Shown: in pieces, positions 9,219-21,700 of the stretch | Layout of the letters: each line of letters opens with the position of its first letter | How positions within the stretch are numbered: position 1 is the stretch's first letter | Assembly (NCBI GenBank): GCA_039545355.1 | Contig: BCJJ01000019.1 | Span: 184,076-248,075 of the forward strand | Source: Trichosporon coremiiforme | Lineage: Eukaryota > Basidiomycota > Tremellomycetes > Trichosporonales > Trichosporonaceae | Length of the DNA: 64,000 nucleotides | Direction of reading: 5' to 3' | Translations under genes and position numbers: made by a program | The notes under the pieces: generated by a model | What the model was told of the DNA's origin: nothing | What the model saw: the letters and a program-made list of their open reading frames with translations, nothing else | The model's database searches: none

Positions 9219-12200
9219 CTACTTGTAGTCGTCGAACGTATCGTGCGGGTTCTCGTGCCGCGGTGTGCGAATCTGGAGCGGGCGGCTTTCTTCTTCCTCC
9301 TCCTCCTCCACGCGGCTGCTAGCTCTGCTCCTGCCGCTTCGCGTGATGCCTGGTCTGCCGCCTCTGCCAGCGCCACTGCTGCTTCTATCGCGCCCAGTCC
9401 CGCTACCGCTGCCTCCACGGTCGAAGGCAACGGCACAGGAACCTCCACCGATCCCGGCTGTGCTGCTGATGCCGCCAGAGCCAGCGCCGGCGCCATCCAG
9501 CAGACGCATCAACATGTCCTCGATCCTCGACTGGCGTGCCTCGATGGCGCGCAGCTGCTCCATCGTTCTGTCGCTCGAGGTCTTCTTGTCGCCCTGTTTG
9601 TTCTCGAGCTTCTCGAGAAGCTCGCTCGCCGTCGTTGGTGCCTTTCCTCCCGGAACGCCTATCGGCGCGATGTGCGGCGAAGTCATCTTACCGCCAGACT
9701 GGGGTGATGGCTTGCGCATCTGCTTCGCTTTGGGAAGGGACAGCTTTGGCGGTGCAGGCACATCCCCACCAACAGCGATGAGTTGGGACGACTCTGGTGT
9801 CGAGCGCGACGATTCGGCAGGCGTTCCTTTGGTTGTCCCCGGTGCTGCGACCGGAATTCCACGAGCAGACGGGCCGGGAGTACCTTTCGCGGGCTGGGGA
9901 ATAGGGCGCGCACCGCTCTCTGCTTTCGGTAAGGGCTCCTTGCGCTCCTTAGGCGACTTGACACTTTCTGGCTGGAGCTCCTCCGGCCACTTCTCTTTCA
10001 GCGGCTGCTTGTCGTTCTTGTCCTCGGCCTCCTCCTTTCTGGGCTCCTTGGACTCAAGTACGCTCTTCGGTTGCTTCTGCTTCTGCTTGTCCTCGCTCCC
10101 CTCCGCAAAGTCCCTTGCGGCCACCCCTGCGCGCTCGGCCATCACCTCGGCACGGTGAGCGAGCTCCGCGCCGTCAGGAGGCTCTGTAGACTGAGCAGCC
10201 TCGTCTTCGCCACCCGCGCCCTTAGGCGGTATGACAGGCGAGGGCGACTGGAAGGTAACCTGCGGCTTCTTCCTGCTCTCCTGGAAGCTTCCGTAGTTGG
10301 GGAAGCGCTGTGCCGGCGGAGGGTTGAGCCCACCACTTTCGGTACGGGCGCGAAGCTGGTTGCTTGGGCTGAGGGATGGGGACATGCTCGGCTCGGTCGG
10401 TGTCGGGCGCTCCTCTATCGTGTCTTCCATAGGCGACAAGCTCGGTCTGGTCGTCGAGCGCGAGAGGCCCGCGAACGAGAGGCGGTGCCTGTGCGGTGAG
10501 ATGGAGGTCGAGACGGACTGCGGGAACGACGACGTAGCCGGAAGCGAACCGACATTGATGGTCCGCTGCCTGTGCGTCGCGTGCGAAGGCTGGTCGCTGC
10601 CGACGAATAGCTGGGCGAGCGGGCTGGGTCCGTACACTGACAGACTGCTGCGACGGACGCGCGCTAGCGGCGCAGCCGCACCTGCCATGGCGGCCGCATT
10701 CGCGGCTTGGATGCCTGTGGACATCCTATGCCCGCGGTCAATACTCCGCTCACGGGGACTGTTTGGCGGCGCGCTGCTCTGCCGGTGGAATGTGGCCTGC
10801 TCGGGCGATGCGGCCATCGGCGAGTCCTGCATCGCGCCCGCCTCGGCGAGTACGGTCGCATCGTCGCCCGTCGGCGTGTCGTCCTCTTCGAACACCTCCT
10901 CGTCCTCCCACCCATCGTAGGAGCTGCCGTACTCGCGCTCCGCTTCGAACACCGTCTCTATGTCCATCCGATTTCCGGCAATATGGTCGAATCCTGCGGC
11001 AGCCGTAATCTTCCCCCAGGTATGGTCCGCGTAGTCGCACACGTTTTCCCATAAGGAGTCCTGGTACCGCTGCCGGTCATACAGACCAATGAGCAGGAGA
11101 ACAGGCAAGTTTGTGACGCGAATCATGAGCACTGCGGGTCAGCTGGGACCGATGCACAAACTGCAGTTGTCAAGTGACGTACCGTTGATCTTGTGGAACC
11201 AACGAGCATTCAGAACGAAGCTCAGAGGGTAGAGCACAACGATAGCCAAGATGTTGAAGGGGAGCTGGTAACTGAACACAGCGTCGCCCTTAACACCCTC
11301 GATAGTTGCGACAGCCTTGCGGAACATGGACTCGGCGGCGGCATCCTGACTGATAATGGCGAACGTGTTACCGAGAATCGCCACGGCCACAGTCAGGAGC
11401 AGCGTGTTCGACAAGAAGGCGTAGCTGACCATCAGAAGCGGGCCGAGTACAGGGTGAATGGACGCTGAAGTCAGTTACCGTAGCAGCGGTCGCAACTCAC
11501 AGGCTTTCTGGAAGCCCGTAGCATCCAGGCCGAAGTAGATGTAGAGCATCCACCAGCAGATCTGGCTGACCTTGAAGATGCCGGCGGCAAGTCGTCCCAT
11601 CGCGTACACAAAGCCTAAGAAGCACACGATTCCGACGCCCATGAGGACTGCATGTCAGCTTCTCACAACTGATGGACGGCTTACAAAAGAACTCGGTCAG
11701 CATGGATCGAATGCTGAGGATCATGAGGTTGTTCGCGAGGGTCATGAATACCATGCGTGGGAACATGAACACGGCGCCGACGGCGATCAGGTCCGAGCCG
11801 AACTCTAGGGCGGCCTCATCGTGGGTCCAGAAGCCGATGAGGCGCGCGGCGAGATACACGCAGAAGATGATCACGAAGAAGATGTCGAAACCATTCACGA
11901 GCGAGGACGCGAATACCTTGAGTCCGTGCTCGCGCATCGCGGCCGCCTTGTCGAGCGAGAACGCCAGCGCGTACACGATGAACGCGAGCTCATACCCGTT
12001 CATGTGATTCGTGTCGATATGCTCAATCGTCATGATGTAGAGCATGAACAGGATTACGAAATTAACGTACTCCAGTATTGCGCGGATGCGCGGCACCTTC
12101 AACCGGTAATGGTCCAGGATCGGCGCCTTGTGCGGATTGTATATCTGGATAGGCCGCTCTTTATATGACTGAATGTCAGCTGTAATCCCTGATGCGTGAA

Positions 12201-13248
12201 GCTCACATCACGGATGAAGGCGTGCGGGTTGACAGACGTGTAGATGATCTTTCCGGACCAGATGCCCTCTGAAGCAAGTCAGTACGCGCCAGCCCCCCTG
12301 ACTCACCGATGACCTTCTGGCACGACGGGGAGCGGATGAAGCGCTTCGATACGGAGATGATGGCCATCTCGAGCGCCGTGGCGCTATGCTCGAGGACCTC
12401 TTCCTCGCCATCATCTTTCAGCGCTGAGATAACCGAGCTTGGCGCGCCCTGGAACAGCGGCCATGGGGTTAACAGCACAGTGGCGAGATGCAGGCTGCGC
12501 TCGCTCCATCCTCGCAGGACGCGAATAGCGATAATCTCGCACAACGTCGCACGAGACTCGGACAACGTGGCAATGCTCAGCTTTGCACTGTCCGAGATGA
12601 ATTGCACGCGGTTCAGCAGTAGGCAGAACACTGAAGTCAGCTGGTCTCTCCGTGGCAAAGAACTGGGGAAGGCGTAAGGCGGCAGCGGAGCGAAGGTCAC
12701 GAGCCCAGGGAAGGACTCACCAACACTTGGGTTCTGCAGCGCGATGTACTTGTCCGTCAGAGGGCGGATGATCGTGTACGTTGAGTCAGGTGCGACTAGC
12801 TGATCGTACGTCAGCGGCGTGTCTGCGGTTAGCGTGCACTCCCGAAAAAGAAGCTCACCGATGTGGGCGACGATGTCGATTCGGATCTCGTGCACGAGAG
12901 GATATACGGGGACCTGGCTGTCAACTTCCTTCGGTGCCGTCGCTACAGGGATCGGCTTCCCCCCTCCCTCGTCGATTTTCCGCAGCTCGCTCCACGACGA
13001 GCTGCCGTCGAAGCTGTAAGGCCCATCTGTTGTTCTTTCACGTCTGCTCGCTGTACAAGCCACACTGCACTCACCTTGGAGAAGTCGACATCGGCACAGA
13101 GCAGAGCCGAGGTCTCGTTGGCTTCCTCATCGCAGTCCTCGTCGTACTCGTGGCCGTGGTGACCGTGGTGGCCATCGTGACTGTCGTGCCCGTGCCCGTG
13201 TCCGTGTCCATTCCCATGGTGTCCCCCCTGGTGGCCCTGGTGGCGCAT
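9219..13248 (-). CDS. YVC1: Yvc1/TRPY-type vacuolar cation channel, nine exons
   Basis: Fungal TRPY channels release vacuolar Ca2+ on osmotic or mechanical stimulus. Exons (minus): 13248-13075, 13026-12859, 12822-12721, 12630-12307, 12268-12207, 12168-11685, 11647-11501, 11464-11183, 11131-9219. The soluble N-terminal helical domain covers exons 2-5. Exons 6-9 carry the hydrophobic helices (YVNFVILFMLYIMTI, IFFVIIFCVYLAARLIGF, AVGAVFMFPRMVFMTLA) and a pore-like YIYFGLDATGFQ, then SNTLLLTVAVAILGNTF. Exon 9 ends with an acidic, Ser/Pro-rich cytosolic tail of about 600 residues, with a likely coiled coil (MEQLRAIEARQSRIEDMLMRL) near its end. The N-terminus has 14 His in the first 33 residues, then an acidic patch. 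Introns 2-8 keep frame with canonical sites. Intron 1 does not keep frame with its GTGAGT donor, but does with a GTGCAG four bases downstream (giving about 1219 aa). Identity is strong; the exon 1 junction is uncertain. Confidence 0.88.
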
Positions 13249-15369
13249 CGTGGTCGTCTCGCTTGCCTTGCTGGAGGTGTTGTTGATGAGAGAGGTAGGA
13301 GAGCGGTTGAGCGGCCAAGAACCCAAAGGAGAGAAGGCGGCGCCTGGACGCGCGCTGTACGCTGCTCAGCGCTCAGCTGATATTGAATGCACGCGCGTGT
13401 GACGTTTTCAGGCAAAGGTGGAGGTCTCAAGGTGTGGCTTGGCTATGATGGTCCGCTTGGCGGGATCAAATCTGCCGATCTGCGGTCACCATCAGCTGCT
13501 TCGACTTCGGCGTTGATGATCACGATGATCGCTGTGAGCTGTTCGTATCAGCCTTGCACGAGAGAACCAGAAGAAGGCTACTATGCTTACCGCTGGAAAT
13601 CCGGAGCTGCTTCGAAGACGAGACGCTGGGGTTGTGAGGCAGTGAGGGCTGCAACAGGTGAGCATTCACACGAGCCTCGGCACCCGGCAGGCAACAGACG
13701 AGATGAATTATTCGGATGCTGCCAGCTCCTGCTATATGCGGCGACGATCAGTGAAGAATGAAGACTTGGGCGACTATCAACGATCGGTTTTCCAGAGCTT
13801 CCTGCGCCTTTCGTACACGTGCGATGAAGCCAATCTGACGTAACTTCGGCTCAGGTCTGGGCGACCATCCGTAGCAGATGACTGTGGTAGTAAGCAGCTA
13901 CGCTCGAGACTGACCTTCCTCCGAGGCTGCTCCGTCAAAGGCTGCACGTGACTGAGTGACTGAAAGAGAGGTGCCCGTCAGGAGCGGTGCACGCGGCCCA
14001 GTGGCCAGCTCCCAAGACCTTCGGAGGCTGCTGTCCGGAGAGCCCAGAACTCGGTGCACCTAGAATTGGACCTTGACCGAGTACACGCAGTGCCGAGGAG
14101 CCGAGCGGCGTCAACGACATACGCCAATGCTCGGCGCACATTGGCCAGAGGCTGGCGGGCCGGTGCAGTATCGTAAGGCAGGAGGGGGAAGGAGGGCAGG
14201 TGACTAGCGCCTAAGCCTGCACGCCTGCTCCGACTGAATTGCTTCATCCCAAACGCTCCACTGGTCTATTCCATTCAAACAGAATAGCCCTGTGCCAAGC
14301 CGACCCGGACGAACTTCGCCGCTCCACCGGGCGCCTACAGTATGTGCTCATTACCGAACTCGCACCGACCAACTGGGATAGTTCCAGAATGACGCTTACT
14401 TGCGCAAAGAGCATGGGAAGCATGAGACAGTCCAGTCCTCGGCCTCTTCGGCACGCTCGGCACTCCATTCTCATGGGGCTGACGGAACGAGGTGGGAGGC
14501 TTGCTTGGCCCAGAGTGAACTGCACCAACCAACAGTGCAAGCCGGCTGCGAACAGTTGCCAGCCCGCGGTCCAGACTTTGTTGAGTCCGGTAACGTGTTG
14601 CGCTCATCGCCGAAGAAAGTCGTCGCAGCACGCAGCGCATGCAAAGGCTGGAACGAGGGGTTGAAGCGCTAAGCGTATTCCAGGCTTTATGAAATTCCGT
14701 AATCCCGCTTGGATCGCCTGGCGTAGTGAATCAGGCCCTCACCCACAGAGCTTTAGAGCAAGGGGTCGGGTGTTTGAACTTGCGTTTGAGCTGTTTTTCC
14801 GAGCATTCTGTAACGCGTCTCAGCCCCTCCAGCGAGGGGCTAGCTCCTCGTATCATGTATCAAAGTACAAACCCTCACTAGCGCCCACCAACATGCATAA
14901 TTCCATCCGATGACGCCGAGCACTACTTTTTTTTATTATGCCCACATGCAAGCTGGGCCATTCCCGAGCCCGAGCTTGTCCTGCCCGAGATGCCCGCATG
15001 TCTTGCTTTTCCTGGCCGCCGTCGCTGGCTCCCCGAGTTACGCCCCTCGCCGATTGCGCTCTCGATCGCAGCTCTCATTCTGTTCATTGCGTTGCTCGCG
15101 CTGACTGAGCCCGTAGTAGTTCGCGCTCGCTCGCCCCGAATTTCGATACACAGGTAACATACATGTTGGCCGCGCTGCGTTTATAACACGACGTAAGCTA
15201 CAAAGGGATCCACTCGCGGAGACCGTGAACTTTCCTGGTGATCTCCGTATGATATAATGGCTATGGCTGGAACTTGATGCGGGTATCAAATGCAATATTA
15301 TGAGAGCATTAATATACTTCTTGCTAGCTTGCAGGGGTTGGAGTTGAGACGTGCCGGCCGTCAAGGCGA
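13249..15369. other. Intergenic: YVC1 promoter and 3' side of the WOPR gene
   Basis: There is no gene I can support. Open frames are short (at most 141 codons) and without family resemblance. The segment near 15240-15320 is A/T-rich relative to its surroundings, consistent with the 3' UTR of the WOPR gene ending at 15370. No tRNA or repeat family is seen. Confidence 0.55.
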
Positions 15370-17369
15370 TCATCCAAATACATATGCTGGGACCGAGCCC
15401 CACTCAGTGGGGCCGGACGGGCGGGGGCTCCGCCCGCGCTCGTTGCCCTCCTGGATCGCATGACGCAAAGGAGGAAGGGTCACGCTCGAGCTGCCCTCGT
15501 AGCGCGGAGACTGCGAAGGACCACGAGGCACGCCCTCGCGCGGATCGATGTACTCCTCCTTCACACGCACGGAGGAAGACCCCTGCGAACCGCCTGAAGC
15601 GTGTCGGCCGTGCGACGAGGGAGGAGGAAGGGACTCGCGGTGCGCCATCGGCGAGTGATCGGCGTGAGGAGGCATGGGCGGCAGGCTGGGGCCGCGACGA
15701 ACGTGAGGAGGAGCAGTGGCCCACGACGGAAAGCGCTTCGGCTCTGGGAGCTCAGTCATCGGTCTGTCGTCCACAGGACGCTTTCCCAGATGCTGGGCCC
15801 GAGGCGGATAGGTGCTCTCGCGGCCATAGTCGCGAGGGTCACGAATTTCACGAGGGTCTCGGGGGTCGCACATGTCGCGCATCTCACGCGCGTCCCGGTA
15901 ATCATGAGGGTCACGAGGGTCGCGGTAGTAGCCAGCAGGAGGGATGGGAAGAGGAGCAGAGTAGAATCCGGCCCGAGGACTGCGAGATCGAGGATCAGCC
16001 TCCCTCTCCCTCCCCCTCAGCTCGCGCTCACGCTCCCCGTAGTAGCGCTGCTCCTCGTAGCGGTAGTCGACGGCCGCATGACCAGGGTGAGGAGGCAGAG
16101 GGGGTGCGTCAACTCGCCCAGGAGGGTAGTAGGGGTATGAGTAGCGGTCGGGAGGAGGGCCGGGCGGGTACCGATCAAGCGGATAAGCATCGTAAGGAGG
16201 GTATGGCGACCTGTGAGGGTCGTAGGGATGCTGTGGCTGATCATAATAAGGAGGATAACGCCTGTCGTGAGCCTCGGGAGGCGAGCCTCGGGGCATATGT
16301 TGAGGAGGGTACGGCACAGCCGGTCCCATCTCGTGGTGCGGCGAGACAGGCCCATGAGGGTATCCCTTGGGAGGAGGGAAAGGCGCGGCGGCCGTTGCTG
16401 TGACTGGAGTGCTGGGACCAGCGATGTGGTGCGGTGGTGCATGAGGGTGTCCGGGGTGTCCTACAGGTGGCAACGGCACATGAGATCCATGGCTGTTGGG
16501 GGTCGAGGGAGCTCGTCGCATGCCGTAGTCGTCTCGGCGCGTCTCCCAATCAGGCCAAATTCCCGGAACGATCTTGATGTGAGCGAGATTCGGCAACTGC
16601 TGGGGCAGAGGGAGTGGGTTTGCGCCGTCACCTTGGGGATTACGCTGCGAAAACGTATCAGCAAGATGTCTCACGAAGGGCACAGCCGTCAGATCTTACT
16701 CACCTTTGACGAGTAAGCCACCACGTGAAACTTCTTGACCTTTCCAGTCTGCGGGTGCGTCATACTAGTTGAATACGTCTGCTTCACAAGCGGCTCAGGC
16801 CTGCGCGGCGGTGTGGACGACTGTCCATCGCGGCCACCTCCATTCGGATAATAGCTCTGCGAACCCCCTTGGTACGATGGCGAGTCGGGGCGAGAAGGGG
16901 GCGGCGGAGACAGTGAATCGGACGATCTAAGCATGTCGTCAGCACACGTCTCGAAACCCTATGCACAACACTCTGAGGATCCTGTGTGCGGATCCCGTAT
17001 GTGAATTGACTCACTCAGTGTATACGAGAAATCCACCTCCACCCACACGAGATGCGCCCCAACGACGTCCGTCTGTCCAGCGTCGCATGTTCGTCTCCTC
17101 TAGAATACCGTCAGCATTGCATGAATAGCGGCGAACCCATACCTTCTTCCCAGACCCATACGGTACCGGGTCGGATGAGGGAGCGCTCATGACCTGTTAA
17201 TCGCCGTGTGACGCGGGGGACCAGCCCCAATCGGACGGCTTCGAGGATGTGAATGCTGTGAATTGTTTTAGCTCAAGCACAAGGAATGCGTTGGGATGAC
17301 TCACGCATCGGCTGGCGACTTGAGAGCACAGATAGCTGCTGGTTGTTGTGTCGACGAGGAAGGATACAT
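15370..17369 (-). CDS. WOPR-family transcription regulator (Wor1/Ryp1/Gti1/Pac2 type)
   Basis: WOPR proteins are fungal DNA-binding master regulators of morphology, switching and sporulation. Exons (minus): 17369-17305, 17255-17143, 17099-17015, 16926-16704, 16644-15370; 586 aa, all junctions in frame. The first WOPR half is clear: DAIHILEAVRLGLVPRVTRR, then RPGTVWVWEEEETNMRRW and TDGRRWGASRVGGGGFLVYT (residues ~15-90). The second half follows a Ser/Pro/Gly linker of about 40 residues: EPLVKQTYSTSM, KKFHVVAYSS, then LANLAHIKI-like NLAHIKIVPGIWPDWE. The remaining ~390 residues are low complexity, rich in Pro, His and Tyr with charged Asp-Pro-Arg/Arg-Asp repeats, as in other family members. The start ATG at 17369 is the only one that leads into the WOPR frame. 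It lies beside a large gene-free region. The family is certain; which paralogue (Wor1-like or Pac2-like) cannot be told here. Confidence 0.92.
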
Positions 17370-18700
17370 GGTCACCATAGGGAGGAGAGAGAGGGGAGAT
17401 GGCTGAGGGAGGGATGTCGGCTGCGCCGCTGGTGCACGGCGCGCTGATCACGTTACTGTCGTTGCAGATGACACGGAATATTGATGGAGGAAATCGGGAT
17501 AACAACGGATCACGAACGAGATGCGCTCAGATGCGTCGAAGAGGGAGGGACTTCGGAGACGATGAGCAGCGACGATAGGCCCAGGAAAGTATATTGATAT
17601 TGCCGATCTGTTGGAAAAGGGGTCACTGATGGGTGACTAAATCAGGTCAAGGGAGGCGGAGGCGTTGAGGCGTTGTCGGCGGCGGCACGGCGGCAGGGGC
17701 GGCAAAGCAACAAAGGGTCGTGCAACAAGTTGTTTGAAGATATGCGCGAACCGACGAGAACAGGGAAAGCGCTCGACTTGAGGAATGGCTTAAGTGACGA
17801 GGTTGACAGTCAAGGACTCAGTTGTCGACAGCGATACCAGCGCTGGGTTAAGCTTAGCGGGAGTCGTTGCGAGGATCGTGACCTGCAGTCTGTCCGTCTT
17901 TGGCTTTGTCGTCCCACGATGATAGGGCGTCAGGGGGCTTCTCGATTATTAAAGCCAAAGAGCGATAGCGAGGTATGCGAGGCGCTACCGTGGCACCGGC
18001 TGGAGAGCGACGAGGAAGGGAGAAGGGGTGAGGGATGAGGGTATGAGCCGGTCAAAAGTCGAAGTCGGCAGTGGTTAAGAATGAGACGAAACGCGAGTCG
18101 TCGAGTAGTGCGAGGCGTCGGTGAGTTGCGGAGGATTGTTGTGGGGGAAGAGAGGGGGGAAGAGAGATGCGAAGATTGTGTGGTGTGTGTAATGTATGCT
18201 GTATAGAGAGTAACTGCGTATGTATGTGATGTATGCAAATGAAGGCTTTTCAGTTGTGTGTGTGTGAGGCGAGAGACAGTGACAGCAAGCATGCAAGTCG
18301 AAGTGTCGTACGAATCCCAGCCCGAATCTGACGCCTGAAGACGACCTGTCGTGTTCTCGGCTCAGGCGTGGGAGCGTGTCGATGGGTAGGTTGGGTGTGG
18401 GTGTTGTGGTTTCGATGCCTGTCGCCTGGAAGTCGTGGAAGTCCTAGATTGCTTGGATGCCTGGATCCTGGGGTCCAGGAGAGTTGTGGAGGGGAAAGAA
18501 CAAGGGGAAGAATGCAGATGTGAGGAGGGAAGAGCAAAGGCGAGGAGCGAGGAGCGAGCGTGTGCGTTTGCGGGTGTGCGAGGAGCAAAGCAGGCAGCGC
18601 TGTTCAAAGTTGGAGAGTTGAGCGATGGATGAGGTAACAGACCTGAGGGAAGGATCTTAGACTCGTTAGGGGGCAAAGCCATGCGACGATAACAAGGTCT
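17370..18700 (-). promoter_or_regulatory. Probable long 5' leader / core promoter of the WOPR gene
   Basis: On the minus strand about 17900-18620 is strikingly C/T- and A/C-rich, with runs such as TCTCTTCCCCCC and ACACACACACAACTG. This is the composition of fungal transcription start regions and untranslated leaders. If transcription begins there, the WOPR mRNA has a leader of roughly 0.7-1.2 kb. No translated ORF in it looks real. TSS position is inference. Confidence 0.4.
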
Positions 18701-21700
18701 CAAGTGGTGCCGTAAGTTTCCAGGGAAGACAGCAACCAGACGTTTATTGCAAAGTAAGTGCTTTTAGACCCACGACCCCTTGGGTTTCCTACCCGATGCG
18801 GCCCTGGACTCGCATCTTGCATGTCGTCAGTCTTTCTCGCGACCCCCCAGACAGCCATGGCAGCCAGCGACACTGCGAGACCCCGAGGCCTCGAGACGGT
18901 CAGCGGCCAGCGGCCAGCATCCCAACCCCGGGTGCTCGGCTCCAGCACTCGGCGGCGACCAGATCGATGACCATGGTAAACTTGGCCACCTGTTCCACCT
19001 GACTCACAGATCACACACCCGTGCAACCGTACCCGTAAGCGGACGCCTATGCGCCTACACAGATGCATGCATCCTACGACCCCCAGCCACCCGATCCCAC
19101 CCACTCCAGCAGTCCCTTTGCCCTTTGCCCTGCCGAGAGTACGAGCGCTCGGCACTGCGCACATCAGAGCAGACACGGGACGGGCGCACAGTGCAGGAGC
19201 GCTCGCAGAGCACGCAGTGCGAGTGCTCGGGTGCGGCGTCACTGTCAGCCGGCGGCAGAGCCTGAGGGAGGAACCTGGGGGAGCCCGTGCAACCGACTGT
19301 GCGTGTGTCGGTCGCTGTGTTCCTGCTCCTGGTGCTCCTGCCCTGGGAGTCGGAGCTAGAGTTGGGACGCTGAGACGATGGTGCTGTCCTGACGTCGTGC
19401 CTGCGGGGGGTTTGGATATCGCCCGTTGGCGCGTTGGCTGCTGGTCGTCCTGGGTGCTGGTTGCAGACGGCTGGGACCTGGGCGAGCTTGGAAGGATGGA
19501 TCGTGTCGGGTGGGACCTGTTGGGTGGTGGTGGTGGGGTGCTGGATTCTGTGGTTGTGAGGTGAGGTGCTGTGGGGACTGCCCTGGATGGTCATGGTCGC
19601 CCTTGGTCGCCCTTGGTTGCTGCTGGCTGCGTTCGGGATATGGACCCAAAGTCCTGGAGCCGCGGGGGCAGAGAGTTCGTTCGGGAGGCTGCTTTTAGTT
19701 TTGCATCAAAAAAAGGGTACCATGTCAGGGAGCACAGGGCACCGCAGGGCCAGTTACGCCAGGACAACCCAGATTCTTGCCATAGGGTCTTGCAACGAAC
19801 CGCCAGGATCCACAGGAGACTCGCAGGAACTCCAGGACTCGCTAAGTCGACTTTGCGACACGAGGATACCCCTCGAAGCCCAGCCATGAACCCAGGGACA
19901 AGCAAGGGGGGCCAGCCAAAGCCAAAGCACAGTCGACGTCCAGCATCCAGCATCCCATCCAGCTCTCATCCACACCTTGTTCCACCTCACAACCATCAGT
20001 CCATCAGCATCAAGCTCCATCAGGCCATCTGCCGAGCCAGCCCTCGAGTTGCTCCATACCGCCGACCCTGGACCGGACATCGTCCCTGTGACCCAGTCTG
20101 CAGCTTGCTCAGCCTGCCAGATGGTCAGTCCTGCCGTCTCCTGTCGCCAAGCGTCCTCTCCTCACATGCAAGGCAGGCTGCAAGCGTCAGCGGCAACCAC
20201 CCTGATCTCATAATCGTCTCATGCAAGCGTCAGATCGGCCACGCAAGCCCACCGAAGCTCGCAGTGATCCTGCACCTGGTCGCTGGATCCGAATGAGACG
20301 CCCGACCGATCACTGTGATCTGATCGCCCAGCGACACCTGATCCAACACGATCTGAAGCGCCGACGAGCGTCGCAGCTTCGAATCATGCATCGTACTCCT
20401 TCGTCCGAACCTCCGAGCCCCCGAGTCCTCGAGGGACGAGTGGCCAATGGCTGTAAACCTCCTATCTCCTGGTGATGAGGCTGATCCATAGGGCGGCTGA
20501 CTGCGCTTACATGGCTGCTGTGCAGTTAGATTCTGCCGCGGGATCTACGGATCTCATCTCTGCGCGCAGGCATACAGCACTTGACTGATCGCATTCAGCC
20601 CACGCAGGGTTGGCCCAGGGCGCGCAGGGAGCGACAGGGCTGACCGGGGATGCACGTCGACGTTAATCAGCATCTACCTTTCGCCACGCATTGAGGTTGT
20701 TGAAACAGCGAATGGATGATGAACCTAGTTAATTACAGTCATCAATCAGTTTCAGATTACAAATGCGAGAACATGACCGTACGGCGGGCAATATCAACTA
20801 GGACTCGGCCTTCGCCCGACCCTCAGCCTCAGCTGACCTGCCTGCTGCTTACCCCTGCAGTAGAGTATGCATTCCTAACACCCTCGCTCCTCCTTTTGTC
20901 GCGAGCGTATGAGCGTATATACGTCTAGCCCTCCGTCCCCTTCGGATGCGCAAGAGTACAGCTGAAGCCCTAATTTCTCCTAAGCCTGAGCCTTGAAGCC
21001 TCATCAAAGCTAGGACAGGGTAACATGCATGACTTGGGCTTTCCTTACCGCTCTTCAGCATGTCCATGAGGATCAATGCATTTTTCAGACCCAAAGCCCT
21101 CGCAGAGCCCTCAGCCCTCAGCCCAGGACCTGGCCAGCCTGAACGCCATACCTCGATCGAAACATCTGAGCGCCCAACGTCCCAGCGCTCCCAGCAGTTT
21201 ATTGTTCAATACACCCAGGAACGAGAGAACTAATGTACGGAGGATTACTGCGTTGCCCCCCTTGGCCCTGCAACCGAGCGAGGTGTGTGAGGCCATGCGA
21301 GTGAGGTCGCCGCCCATTGCGCCGAAGGTCGCTAGTAATTAATTTTGCACCCACTCAAAGAGACAAACGCAAGACAGGCGTGTCTGCTGGAACGCCGGTG
21401 CGCAGTCACTTTCACTTGGCCATAGCGCCCAGCGCCCGGCGTCGGGATGTCGAGATCAAAGATCTTCCCAGCGTCAGGCCGAATCTGATCTTAGTCATGC
21501 ATGCAAACACTTCGGTGTGGGCGAGAGACGAGACAGAGTACGAAAGCAGTGCCACGCCCACAACAGTGGGCGCCAGGGCATAAGCAGCCTATCTCTGCGC
21601 GAGACTGCACAGCGTGGATACACACACATGAGGCGTGTCCCGGATGTACGCGGGAGCTGCTTGAGCTGTTCTGACACTTCGGGGACGGAATGTGAATTGA

